From: a virus
DNA length: 53,802 nt
IMG/VR virus record: IMGVR_UViG_3300024344_000017
Coordinates: 1 to 53,802 of that record
Direction: 5' to 3' (one strand)
Below the pieces are notes generated by a model, which searched no databases, was not told where the DNA came from, and saw only the letters and a program-made list of their open reading frames with translations. A program made the position numbers and the translations under genes. This document shows, piece by piece, positions 47,312-53,802 of this stretch (position 1 is its first letter; every line of letters begins with the position of its first letter).

Positions 47312-47937
47312 CGCATCTGCCTACCACGACCATTACTCTCACCACTATCACTACTAGAAGTATCGTCATTTGAAGGTCGTCCCCAATCTAATTGTTTGTC
47401 TTGTATAGCCATGACATATTTAAACCCTGTGTCTGAAGTGTCTATAATTTGTTGAGACGCTTGTGTATAACGCAAATTGCATGGTCTGTTTAAATCTACT
47501 AGTCTGTTCTCGGCATTGACTACAATAGTCATGCCAGTCGGTGTATCATTCACTGATAGATTGGTTATTCTGCCTGAAAAAAGAGTTATCTCGCCTGAAC
47601 TGACATTACTGCCGCCACTCAAATAACCCATATATAGGAATATCTTTCTGTTCTGTATATCTTCAGACAAAGCTAAATTCAATACAGTTTCGTTCATTCC
47701 AGAAAGAGAAAAGCTACAGTTAGTGCTTTTCATTTCTAAGGTATCTTCAATATCACCTACATTAAGCAAATCACCTGCGCCAGTATAGGTTTCGCTGTTT
47801 ATTGTTATGTCATCAATACCTGTCCAGACTCTAATTGTGTCTGAATCAAATTGTGCCTTTACTGCAAAAAATAGTAATTGATGTTCTGCGCCAAGACGAT
47901 TTATTATATTGGCATCTATACCAGTTCTTGAAGCCAT
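47308..47937 (-). CDS. DUF2163-like tail hub protein
   Basis: A 209-aa protein: LLFFAVKAQFDSDTIRVWTG, FSLSGMNETVLNLALSEDIQ, KIFLYMGYLSG and ITLFSGRITNLSVNDTPTGM follow the pattern of the DUF2163 proteins (baseplate/hub, GTA gp13-like). C-terminus (about 185-209) is Ser/Asp-rich and then Arg-rich. It lies between the distal-tail protein and the NlpC/P60-like gene, the conserved order. Confidence 0.75.
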   Translation of the reverse strand: MASRTGIDANIINRLGAEHQLLFFAVKAQFDSDTIRVWTGIDDITINSETYTGAGDLLNVGDIEDTLEMKSTNCSFSLSGMNETVLNLALSEDIQNRKIFLYMGYLSGGSNVSSGEITLFSGRITNLSVNDTPTGMTIVVNAENRLVDLNRPCNLRYTQASQQIIDTSDTGFKYVMAIQDKQLDWGRPSNDDTSSSDSGESNGRGRQMR

Positions 47938-48818
47938 TAGGTATTACTCGCTGCAATGTCCTCAACCGCATGTATAGACAAACTATAGGTACTTGCTCTA
48001 TCTGCCTTCCAATTAAAATTAGATTCAACTAACCTAAACAATCCTTTTGGACTGCTAAACATGACAAAATATCCATCAGTTAAGTCTTTTCTAAGTCTTG
48101 GCTGAGTTTTAACTGCTATGCTAGTTCCTGACTGCGTAGCATCTTCTGTTACTAACAAAAGCTGAAAAGGTTGATGAGATGTGCTGTTGCCACTCAAAAC
48201 ACCTAAATAATCGCCTTTTTTGACAGTTCCTGTTCCAGAACTAACGCTAGTCAATGCTAAACCTGTAGCACCTGCTATATTCTGCCTTACTGTGCAACTA
48301 GCTGTATTACTCTCTGTAGTTAATGTAGTCCCTACTACGATTGTTGTGTTGTTAGTTATAGAACTTATTTTATGTGTGCCATTATTTACTTCATTTGTAG
48401 CACCAGTAATATGTATAAAATCACCTGCTATCAAGCTACCGAATATAGCTGTTCCTGCAGTTATCGTAGAACCGCTAAATGAAAGAGTTTCACTTGTATC
48501 ATCTACCCTGCGTGAAGCAGTCATGTGTGTTTGATTATAAGTTCCTTGATTAGTTTTCGCATCAGGGTCGCTTAATTGAAAAGAGTTTACAGGACCTTTG
48601 CACTCTGCCAAAAATGCCTGCCACTCAACGACTTGTGTTCTACTCATGGGTGGCAAAGTTAGCTGCGCTCTCCAATAAGTATTGGCAAACTCTTGTGTGT
48701 ATTGCTGACCAGTAAATGGACTAACTGTTGTTCCTATTGTTCTTATTAACTCCCATTCACTTTGCATAAAACCTACATTTGTAGGCATTGTTACTATGTT
48801 GTTTGTGCTAGTTGTCAT
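47937..48818 (-). CDS. Distal tail protein, DUF2460-like, with inserted beta domain
   Basis: A 293-aa protein. N- and C-terminal parts (ANTYWRAQLTLPPMSRTQVV, FQLSDPDAK; then SPKGLFRLVESNFNWKADRA) are the two halves of a distal tail or DUF2460-like fold. Between them (about 110-205) is a Thr/Ser-rich insertion that looks like an extra immunoglobulin-like or beta domain (ITNNTTIVVGTTLTTESNTA). It starts 4 bases inside the tape measure stop. Confidence 0.7.
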   Translation of the reverse strand: MTTSTNNIVTMPTNVGFMQSEWELIRTIGTTVSPFTGQQYTQEFANTYWRAQLTLPPMSRTQVVEWQAFLAECKGPVNSFQLSDPDAKTNQGTYNQTHMTASRRVDDTSETLSFSGSTITAGTAIFGSLIAGDFIHITGATNEVNNGTHKISSITNNTTIVVGTTLTTESNTASCTVRQNIAGATGLALTSVSSGTGTVKKGDYLGVLSGNSTSHQPFQLLLVTEDATQSGTSIAVKTQPRLRKDLTDGYFVMFSSPKGLFRLVESNFNWKADRASTYSLSIHAVEDIAASNT

Positions 48819-50806
48819 GTGCCACCTAATAATCCTTTTCTATACGCACCACCTCTAGCTGCTGCTTCAAATACTGCCATTTTGGATGTTTCTGCGATTT
48901 GTGGTAGCATTTTTTGGACTTCTGCTCTAGCAGTAGCACCTACACCCAAAGCAAAGTTATTGTTTTGAACAACAGTAACACCACCACCGCCCATAGCATT
49001 CCTGCTATTCATATTGTTTAAAACTGTTCCACCAGTGTTCGGCATAAATATCTCTGGACCACGCTCTCCTACCAATACTGGTCTGTTAGCTTGTATAGTC
49101 CCACCACCTGCTGCTCCACCAGTACTCAGACCTGAGCCAGTTCTCGGTGCAGATATACCGAATGAACCCAATATAGCATCAACAATAGGTTGTATTACTA
49201 AGAGTTTCATAAAAGTAGAGATAATAGCTGCTACAATCTGTTTGCTCATATCTTTGAATGTTTCTAAAGCGTTTTGTCCTTCCATCAAAGCATTAACAAA
49301 GTTATCAGCAAAATTGTCCGATATTTGTTTTACTCTTTCTCCTATCTCAGCCATTGCTTTACCAACTGGACCAGTAGCCTCTAAAAATTCTTGATAAAGG
49401 GCATTCGCTTGTTCTTGTGATATAGTCCCATCAGCAAGTGCTGCAGTTAGCAAGTCTTGTGCTTTTGTCATATCTTCAATACCTACTGTCCCTGCTTCTA
49501 TTTCACCTCTCAAATCTGTTAGAGTTTTTAATCTTTCTTTAATTGCATCATTCCCTTCTGTAATAGTAATAGTCATTGGGTCTTTTCCATCTTCTTCTGG
49601 GAGAAAACTTTGACCTAAACCTTCAAATGCTGCATTTATTTCGGTCATAACATCTTCTATAGCACCTAGTATTTCATCTCTGAATGCATATATTGTTCCT
49701 GCACCTGCAACTACACCGACACCTGCTGCTGCTGCTGCGACAGGGTTCAACATAGCAGTCGCCATCAAACCTATCAAAGCGGTTCTAGTCGCAACGATTG
49801 CTTTCCTAGCATTAGTCATCGCTACCGCTAAAGTGCCCATAGCAGATGCTAGTGCACCAAATATAGCTTTAGTCACCATAACAGTTGCTATTACACCTAA
49901 CGCTTGAAGTCCTAGTATTACTTTGCCGATGTTTTCGTCCATCGCTTCTAGTACTGAGTTCAAAGTATCTACTGCTTTCGCCATAGTCATACCCAACATT
50001 TCAGCTAAACCATTTTTACCTGAAGTGTCAGCCAATACATCTTGAAATGTAGTAGATAATCTAATCAACGATTGATTTAGACCTGCTTCACCAACCGCAT
50101 TCTGAAATATACTGACTTTATCTGTTAAGTTTGAGAATGAACCTGTTAAAGTGTTTAGTCGGTCTGAGATAGCAGTTTCAAAATTTACTTCTCCTACCTT
50201 TGTTACGAAATCAATAACATTTTCAGTAGTGTTCTTGAAAGTTTCTTCTATAGTTCCTGCAACACCTTTCTCACCAAATCGCAGAGTAATCATGTCTCCT
50301 GCTCTTTCTCCAGTAAAACCCATTAACTGTAGGGATTCCATACTGGTAGTAGATGCTCTGAATATAGCTTTCGCCATTTCATCTATAGATTTATTTTGTG
50401 CTGCTGCTACATTACCGATACCTTCCATTTGTTTCCGTGTCATGCTGACACCAAGTCGCCTAAATTCAATGAAGGCTCTTGTTACTTCTTCAATTTGGAA
50501 TGTTGTGGTTTTTGTGAAATCTAATATATCTTCAAACGCTTTATTAGTTTCTTGTAGGTCGCCTGTGTTGGCTTGTATTGTTGCTCTTAAATCCTCAAAA
50601 GTTCTAGAGGTGGTGACGACACCTGATACAAATTTTGCTAAACCTACTCCTGCTAATACTTTTGATAGATTAGAAAAGGTGAGTAGTGATGCTCTTGCGC
50701 TTTTATTTACAGAACCTAATTGCTTATTTACTTGGTTGAGACCTTTCCTCAGACCTGCTGTTTCTGCTCGTATCTCTACTATTAGTTGATCAACTGGTGT
50801 AGCCAT
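48815..50806 (-). CDS. Tail tape measure protein
   Basis: A 663-aa protein with an N-terminal helical segment (LRKGLNQVNKQLGSVNKSAR), a tail-length core (FEDILDFTKTTTFQIEEVTRA, FRRLGVSMTRKQMEGIGNVA), two hydrophobic Ala-rich stretches (about 290-375) and a C-terminal part (AGGGTIQANRPVLVGERGPEIFMPNTGG) typical of lambda-type tape measures. By the 0.15 nm per residue rule the tail would be near 100 nm. Its ATG overlaps the chaperone extension stop as TAATG. Confidence 0.92.
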   Translation of the reverse strand: MATPVDQLIVEIRAETAGLRKGLNQVNKQLGSVNKSARASLLTFSNLSKVLAGVGLAKFVSGVVTTSRTFEDLRATIQANTGDLQETNKAFEDILDFTKTTTFQIEEVTRAFIEFRRLGVSMTRKQMEGIGNVAAAQNKSIDEMAKAIFRASTTSMESLQLMGFTGERAGDMITLRFGEKGVAGTIEETFKNTTENVIDFVTKVGEVNFETAISDRLNTLTGSFSNLTDKVSIFQNAVGEAGLNQSLIRLSTTFQDVLADTSGKNGLAEMLGMTMAKAVDTLNSVLEAMDENIGKVILGLQALGVIATVMVTKAIFGALASAMGTLAVAMTNARKAIVATRTALIGLMATAMLNPVAAAAAGVGVVAGAGTIYAFRDEILGAIEDVMTEINAAFEGLGQSFLPEEDGKDPMTITITEGNDAIKERLKTLTDLRGEIEAGTVGIEDMTKAQDLLTAALADGTISQEQANALYQEFLEATGPVGKAMAEIGERVKQISDNFADNFVNALMEGQNALETFKDMSKQIVAAIISTFMKLLVIQPIVDAILGSFGISAPRTGSGLSTGGAAGGGTIQANRPVLVGERGPEIFMPNTGGTVLNNMNSRNAMGGGGVTVVQNNNFALGVGATARAEVQKMLPQIAETSKMAVFEAAARGGAYRKGLLGGT

Positions 50807-51018
50807 TAGTCAGGGTATAACTCCATTAGATTTTGAAGTCCTTCTTTATCCATCGGCTGCTTTTCTTCTGCTGCGTGGAATTCTATAAACCCATTCATAG
50901 CACAGTTCAATTCTATAACTGAGCAATTCCAGAATTCTGTCGGAGCCATGCCTATCATTCCCATGCAAATCTCCATATATCTCCTGATTGGCAGGGTATC
51001 TTCAACCTTTACTCCTTT
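50806..51018 (-). CDS. Tail assembly chaperone extension, -1 frameshift product
   Basis: An uninterrupted -1 frame continues from the upstream chaperone past its stop, ending at TAATG with the tape measure start. It encodes about 70 residues (KGVKVEDTLPIRRYMEICMG, MAPTEFWNCSVIELNCAMNG, then a short acidic end), with the MAPTEFW..S..EL motif of the GTA-type second tail chaperone (TAC_2, rcc01693-like). With a slip at the A9 run (51016-51024) the fused product is 183 aa. No good independent ribosome site is visible; a weak internal ATG at about 50971 is the alternative. Confidence 0.8.
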   Translation of the reverse strand, partial: KGVKVEDTLPIRRYMEICMGMIGMAPTEFWNCSVIELNCAMNGFIEFHAAEEKQPMDKEGLQNLMELYPD

Positions 51019-51356
51019 TTTTTTCCTGTTTCTTCTCCTTCTTCGCCTGAATCAGTCGTAAGTGATTGTGTTAAAAGTTCAGCAACTACTCTAGCTGCTT
51101 CAACTATACCTACTTCTCCTACTATTTTTTTTACATCATTTACTTGAATGTCTTGTCCACCACCACGCAATGCAGGTGTAAGAACATTTATAATGTCTGA
51201 CATCATGATATCTGCTTCAGCCATTCGTGTTGCGAGTTTGATTATTCCGCAACCACAAGACTGTTCTATTTGTATTATAGAATCAACAGTTAGTCTAGCT
51301 TTATAGCTTTTGCTACCTAATGTAACATCAACCTGTGCTTTCATTGGATTTGTCAT
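51009..51356 (-). CDS. Tail assembly chaperone (GTA gp10-like)
   Basis: A 115-aa protein: QVDVTLGSKSYKARLTVDSI, IQIEQSCGCGIIKLATRMAE and DIINVLTPALRGGGQDIQVN, the GTA_gp10 pattern. It folds the tape measure during tail assembly. Ends TGKKKE then TAA; the A-run before the stop is a slippery site, so a fraction of ribosomes should make the 183-aa extended form. ATG at 51356 or 51344 (MKAQVDV) is possible; overlaps the previous gene by 29 bases. Confidence 0.85.
   Translation of the reverse strand: MTNPMKAQVDVTLGSKSYKARLTVDSIIQIEQSCGCGIIKLATRMAEADIMMSDIINVLTPALRGGGQDIQVNDVKKIVGEVGIVEAARVVAELLTQSLTTDSGEEGEETGKKKE
51015..51021 (-). promoter_or_regulatory. Programmed -1 frameshift site A-AAA-AAG
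   Basis: The codons GGA AAA AAA AAG GAG TAA end the chaperone. Within them, A AAA AAG is the heptamer used in E. coli dnaX. After a -1 slip the frame reads AAA GGA GTA AAG and continues to the tape measure gene. Frames were checked: stop lowest bases 51009 and 50806 are in different frames, as a -1 shift needs. Confidence 0.75.
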
Positions 51357-51582
51357 CTGACTCTCCTAGTTTTTTCGGACTCCCCATTGGAAGTTCTAAT
51401 TTTATTTTTATTATATTATCTCTTTTGTCAACAAAAGCTGATAACACCTTAAAAGACTTGCCTTCCACCATAACGCTAGTCGGCTTATCTTTATACACAT
51501 TAGGCATCTCTAGGGAATCTTTCTGCATAAACGCAGTAATTCCTTTGTTGCCCTCTTTAACAGTGACCTTTTTCCACGCCAT
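51328..51582 (-). CDS. Hypothetical tail-region protein
   Basis: An 84-aa basic protein (MAWKKVTVKEGNKGITAFMQ, then SVMVEGKSFKVLSAFVDKRD). Lies between the tail tube gene and tail chaperone, overlapping the latter by 29 bases. A small beta-rich protein likely used in tail assembly; no family recognised. Confidence 0.65.
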   Translation of the reverse strand: MAWKKVTVKEGNKGITAFMQKDSLEMPNVYKDKPTSVMVEGKSFKVLSAFVDKRDNIIKIKLELPMGSPKKLGESDDKSNESTG

Positions 51583-51592
51583 AAGTTATTCC

Positions 51593-52000
51593 CTATGCTG
51601 ATGTAAAGGAAACTGCCCCAGAAGATTCTAAAGACACGCTATATGTCGCCTCGCCATTATACTCTCCTGCGTACTCTAATGATGTGACCATAAATGCACC
51701 TGCATAAGTTCCAAAGTCTGGAATTATGAGTTGGAACAGCTTAAAAGCTGTAGCATTCATAGCATCTTTTAGAGTAGTTTCAGACGCTGCATCTGTAAAT
51801 ACACCACTTCCTGATACAGAAACTGAGTGTATTCCACCATCAGCTAACAAAGTACGATTCCCTGAAGAATCTTTGTTAGTGACATCAACCGCTTCGTCAT
51901 TGAGAGTTATGGAAGTAGAACGCAATCCACCAACAGTAGCATAAGTACTACCACTAGTGTTTATTTTGAGCAGTAGTTCCGCTCCTTTCTGTGCTGCCAT
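51593..52000 (-). CDS. Major tail (tube) protein
   Basis: A 135-aa protein: KGAELLLKINTSGSTYATVG, GLRSTSITLNDEAVDVTNKD, FTDAASETTLKDAMNATAF, YSVSLESSGAVSF. This is the pattern of TP901-1 / HK97-type tail tube proteins, which stack as hexamers. Gene order (DUF3168, tube, chaperone, tape measure) is the usual one. Ribosome site GAGGTAA before the ATG. Confidence 0.88.
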   Translation of the reverse strand: MAAQKGAELLLKINTSGSTYATVGGLRSTSITLNDEAVDVTNKDSSGNRTLLADGGIHSVSVSGSGVFTDAASETTLKDAMNATAFKLFQLIIPDFGTYAGAFMVTSLEYAGEYNGEATYSVSLESSGAVSFTSA

Positions 52001-52021
52001 AATTTACCTCACTTATATATA

Positions 52022-52423
52022 TTAACCTAATAATATTGCACGAAATCTCATGACACCATGTCTTGTAATCCCATCTGGGTCTCTCATTATATCACTAAAT
52101 TCCCATCTTAAGTTAATCAGATTGAAACCAGTAACACTCAAACTACTATCATGCAACAAAGTATGTATTCTGTCCATAATATTCTTCGTTTCTTTACTAC
52201 CTTTATATTCAGACCATACATGGATATTTACCGAACTATCTGCACCATTTACATCTTTTGTTCCATAATCTATCGCACTATCTTCACCTATTGCTACAAA
52301 AGGATAGCTAGTGCTTTCAGGGACATCGTCATATACAGAAGCAGAATAAGTGCTAGTTAGCGTAGAGTCATTGCTCAAAGCTGTATATACTGCTGTTTGT
52401 AAAGCGAATTGTCCGACACTCAT
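52022..52423 (-). CDS. Tail terminator / completion protein (DUF3168)
   Basis: A 133-aa protein (ALQTAVYTALSNDSTLTSTY, VYDDVPESTSYPFVAIGEDS, NIHVWSEYKGSKETKNIMDR) of the DUF3168 family (lambda gpU-like, head-tail joining). It caps the tail and links to the head connector. Overlaps the next gene upstream by 4 bases. Confidence 0.88.
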   Translation of the reverse strand: MSVGQFALQTAVYTALSNDSTLTSTYSASVYDDVPESTSYPFVAIGEDSAIDYGTKDVNGADSSVNIHVWSEYKGSKETKNIMDRIHTLLHDSSLSVTGFNLINLRWEFSDIMRDPDGITRHGVMRFRAILLG

Positions 52424-52884
52424 CTTCTTAACACTCCTTCTGATTTGAATATTTTTACTATTTGTTTAGAAGATTTACTCAATGCAGGTACTAAAAAAGG
52501 TCTTTCACCCATATTTGATGTGCCAAATTCCAAATGTTTAGCATAATTTCCACCAGAACCATCACTTGCGTATGCCATTATTTTGCCTACTAAATTCTTA
52601 CCTTCTTCTTCTACCGATACAGTAATACCACTTATAAGCGTACCAGTATCTGTTGCAGGTGCTTGTCCTTTGGCTGATGCTCTGTGTGTTCTTCTTGGGT
52701 TATATTTTTCATACACTTCACCAGTTTTTGCACCACTAGCTATGCTAGTTATAGCTTCGTTTCTCACTACTAACACACAACGACCTAATGCTTTAGATAT
52801 TTTATTAGGCGCATCCTTGACCAGTCTTTTGTGCATTTTCCTTTGGAATTCTTCTAAATTCTTTATCCTTGCGCCATTTTGCAT
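52420..52884 (-). CDS. HK97 gp10-like tail component
   Basis: A 154-aa protein: MHKRLVKDAPNKISKALGRC, YEKYNPRRTHRASAKGQAPA, ATDTGTLISGITVSVEEEGK and GGNYAKHLEFGTSNMGERPF match the HK97 gp10 family (minor tail or head-tail connector). Its ATG overlaps the previous stop by one base (TAATG at 52884). Confidence 0.9.
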   Translation of the reverse strand: MQNGARIKNLEEFQRKMHKRLVKDAPNKISKALGRCVLVVRNEAITSIASGAKTGEVYEKYNPRRTHRASAKGQAPATDTGTLISGITVSVEEEGKNLVGKIMAYASDGSGGNYAKHLEFGTSNMGERPFLVPALSKSSKQIVKIFKSEGVLRR

Positions 52885-53213
52885 TATGAAACTACTCCCT
52901 CAACACACGAAAGGAGAAGGAATCTATCTCTTTCTTCAACATTTAATATGGATTTGATGTTAAATGTCCTGCTGTCATAAACAATCCTGTAGGCAGCGTC
53001 TATGTCGCTCCTATGCCTAATATAGATGTCATGTGTAACATCATCTTGTATTTTCCCTTGTCTGTAAGACTCTTTACCGCTTTTTGGGATTATATTTGCC
53101 CAAATATCAGCTACTCTAGACCATGCTTGTGTTCTTCCGCCACCTGCATCAGTTGTGTTTGTTGCAGATTGTATTTGAACTCTATATCTCATTTTACCGA
53201 TAGAGTTCGCCAT
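52884..53213 (-). CDS. Head-tail adaptor / head closure protein
   Basis: A 109-aa protein (MRYRVQIQSATNTTDAGGGR, WANIIPKSGKE, DIYIRHRSDIDAAYRIVYDS, RFLLLSCVEGV) of the Phage_H_T_join / SPP1 gp16-like head-completion family. Directly follows the connector gene and is one of the four small head-tail genes in conserved order. Confidence 0.88.
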   Translation of the reverse strand: MANSIGKMRYRVQIQSATNTTDAGGGRTQAWSRVADIWANIIPKSGKESYRQGKIQDDVTHDIYIRHRSDIDAAYRIVYDSRTFNIKSILNVEERDRFLLLSCVEGVVS

Positions 53214-53802
53214 TTATCCAACCGCATCGTATATAGAAGAACCTAGACCGCTATGTATGACAAAAGGTGCATATAAACCTTTAATCTGTGGTGGCAATGG
53301 TTGAACAGCTTCATACATATCGCCTCTGTGTTCGTAAAGATAAGCAATGTGTTGTAGCATTCCCATTCTGATAGGTTCAGGCACAGTAAAACTATTAGTA
53401 TATCCTGCGACATAAACCACTTTTATTGCATTTGCTACTCTCAATGCTGTAGGAAATGTTTCGCCATTACGCAAAACTATTCTTGCAGGCTCTCTAACGC
53501 TATCAACATAGTATTTAGTACTTGCAAAGGTAGTTTCTGTATCTGCATCATTGAAAGTGCTAACAGATGTTACGCTTGTTACAGGTGATTTCGGTAAAAC
53601 TATCTTCCTTTTGTAGTAATTCAAGTATGGACCAGTTCTCCAACCTTCCCACAAAGGGTCTTGTGTATCGTCAAACCCATCTAGAAACAAAGTATATGTA
53701 GTAGGCATTAGCGTCCTACCTGTGTGTTCTTCTGCTGTTACTCTCGCTGTTTCAATAAAAGGTCTTATTACCCTTTCGTCTGTGCTATCTTCAACACGCA
53801 GA
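53214..53802 (-). CDS. Head-tail connector protein, C-terminal part (start at 231 after joining)
   Basis: This is the 3' part of the connector gene; its start is at position 231 on the other end of the window. Residues are NYYKRKIVLPKSPVTSVTSV, KYYVDSVREPARIVLRNGET, RVANAIKVVYVAGYTNSFTV, RMGMLQHIAYLYEHRGDMYE, a typical gp6-like connector C-terminus. Total 218 aa after joining. The ATG at 53708 is internal. Confidence 0.9.
   Translation of the reverse strand, partial: LRVEDSTDERVIRPFIETARVTAEEHTGRTLMPTTYTLFLDGFDDTQDPLWEGWRTGPYLNYYKRKIVLPKSPVTSVTSVSTFNDADTETTFASTKYYVDSVREPARIVLRNGETFPTALRVANAIKVVYVAGYTNSFTVPEPIRMGMLQHIAYLYEHRGDMYEAVQPLPPQIKGLYAPFVIHSGLGSSIYDAVG
53640..53802. repeat. Terminal direct repeat, right copy
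   Basis: Second copy of the 163-bp end repeat. The only difference from the left copy (53676 C versus 37 A) falls in the third base of a Gly codon of the connector gene (GGG here, GGT on the left) and is silent. This looks like natural population variation or a read error rather than drift in a functional terminal repeat. Confidence 0.9.

Overview
The window is one complete tailed-phage genome, read as a linearised circle. Bases 1-163 recur at 53640-53802 with a single difference. The head-tail connector gene runs off one end and continues in frame at the other, so the unit genome is about 53,639 bp. DNA is visibly AT-rich. A lambda/HK97-type morphogenesis set (HK97 capsid and portal, Mu F protein, tail-assembly chaperone frameshift, tape measure, J-like tip protein) points to a siphovirus of a Gram-negative host, shown by the spanin pair, CsgG lipoprotein and CsgF. 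AT-richness, collagen-like S74 fibres and CsgG/CsgF suggest a marine, low-GC proteobacterium; that host guess is inference. I see no integrase, DNA polymerase, tRNA or CRISPR array.

Layout: (1) From about 19.6 kb leftward, through the ends and down to 35.3 kb, one continuous minus-strand block of late genes: TerS, TerL, portal, Mu F, prohead protease, capsid, three large tail-fibre proteins, connector, head closure, tail tube, chaperones, tape measure, tail tip, a set of small membrane proteins, a curli-like cassette (CsgF, CsgG, curlin-like protein, FecR protein, CHASE2 adenylate cyclase), and finally spanins, holin candidate, nuclease and endolysin. (2) 19.7-24.4 kb, plus strand: small early genes, a metallopeptidase, a lambda O-like initiator containing a candidate origin, and a T7 gp4-like primase-helicase. 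(3) 24.4-29.7 kb, minus strand: one tightly overlapping operon of DNA base-hypermodification families (Cro-like regulator, ParB-like protein, TET/JBP dioxygenase, class II amidotransferase, amidoligase, GNAT, a putative thymine pyrophosphorylase, P-loop kinase). (4) 29.8-35.3 kb, plus strand: recombination genes (PD-(D/E)XK exonuclease, annealing-protein candidate, Holliday-junction resolvase-like, HNH/Ref-like) and an ArdC-like antirestriction protein.

The parts connect. A 15-bp inverted repeat, ATTCC-N5-GGRWT, occurs at least seven times. Five copies sit about 40-42 bp upstream of predicted starts of plus-strand promoters, the usual class II activator position; two lie in the divergent control region of the small HTH gene, where they overlap both promoters. 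This suggests one 69-aa regulator switching early genes on and its own hypermodification operon off. Hypermodification plus ArdC would protect phage DNA from restriction.

The most unusual content is the curli-like cassette coupled to a membrane adenylate cyclase, placed between tail and lysis genes and so probably expressed late.
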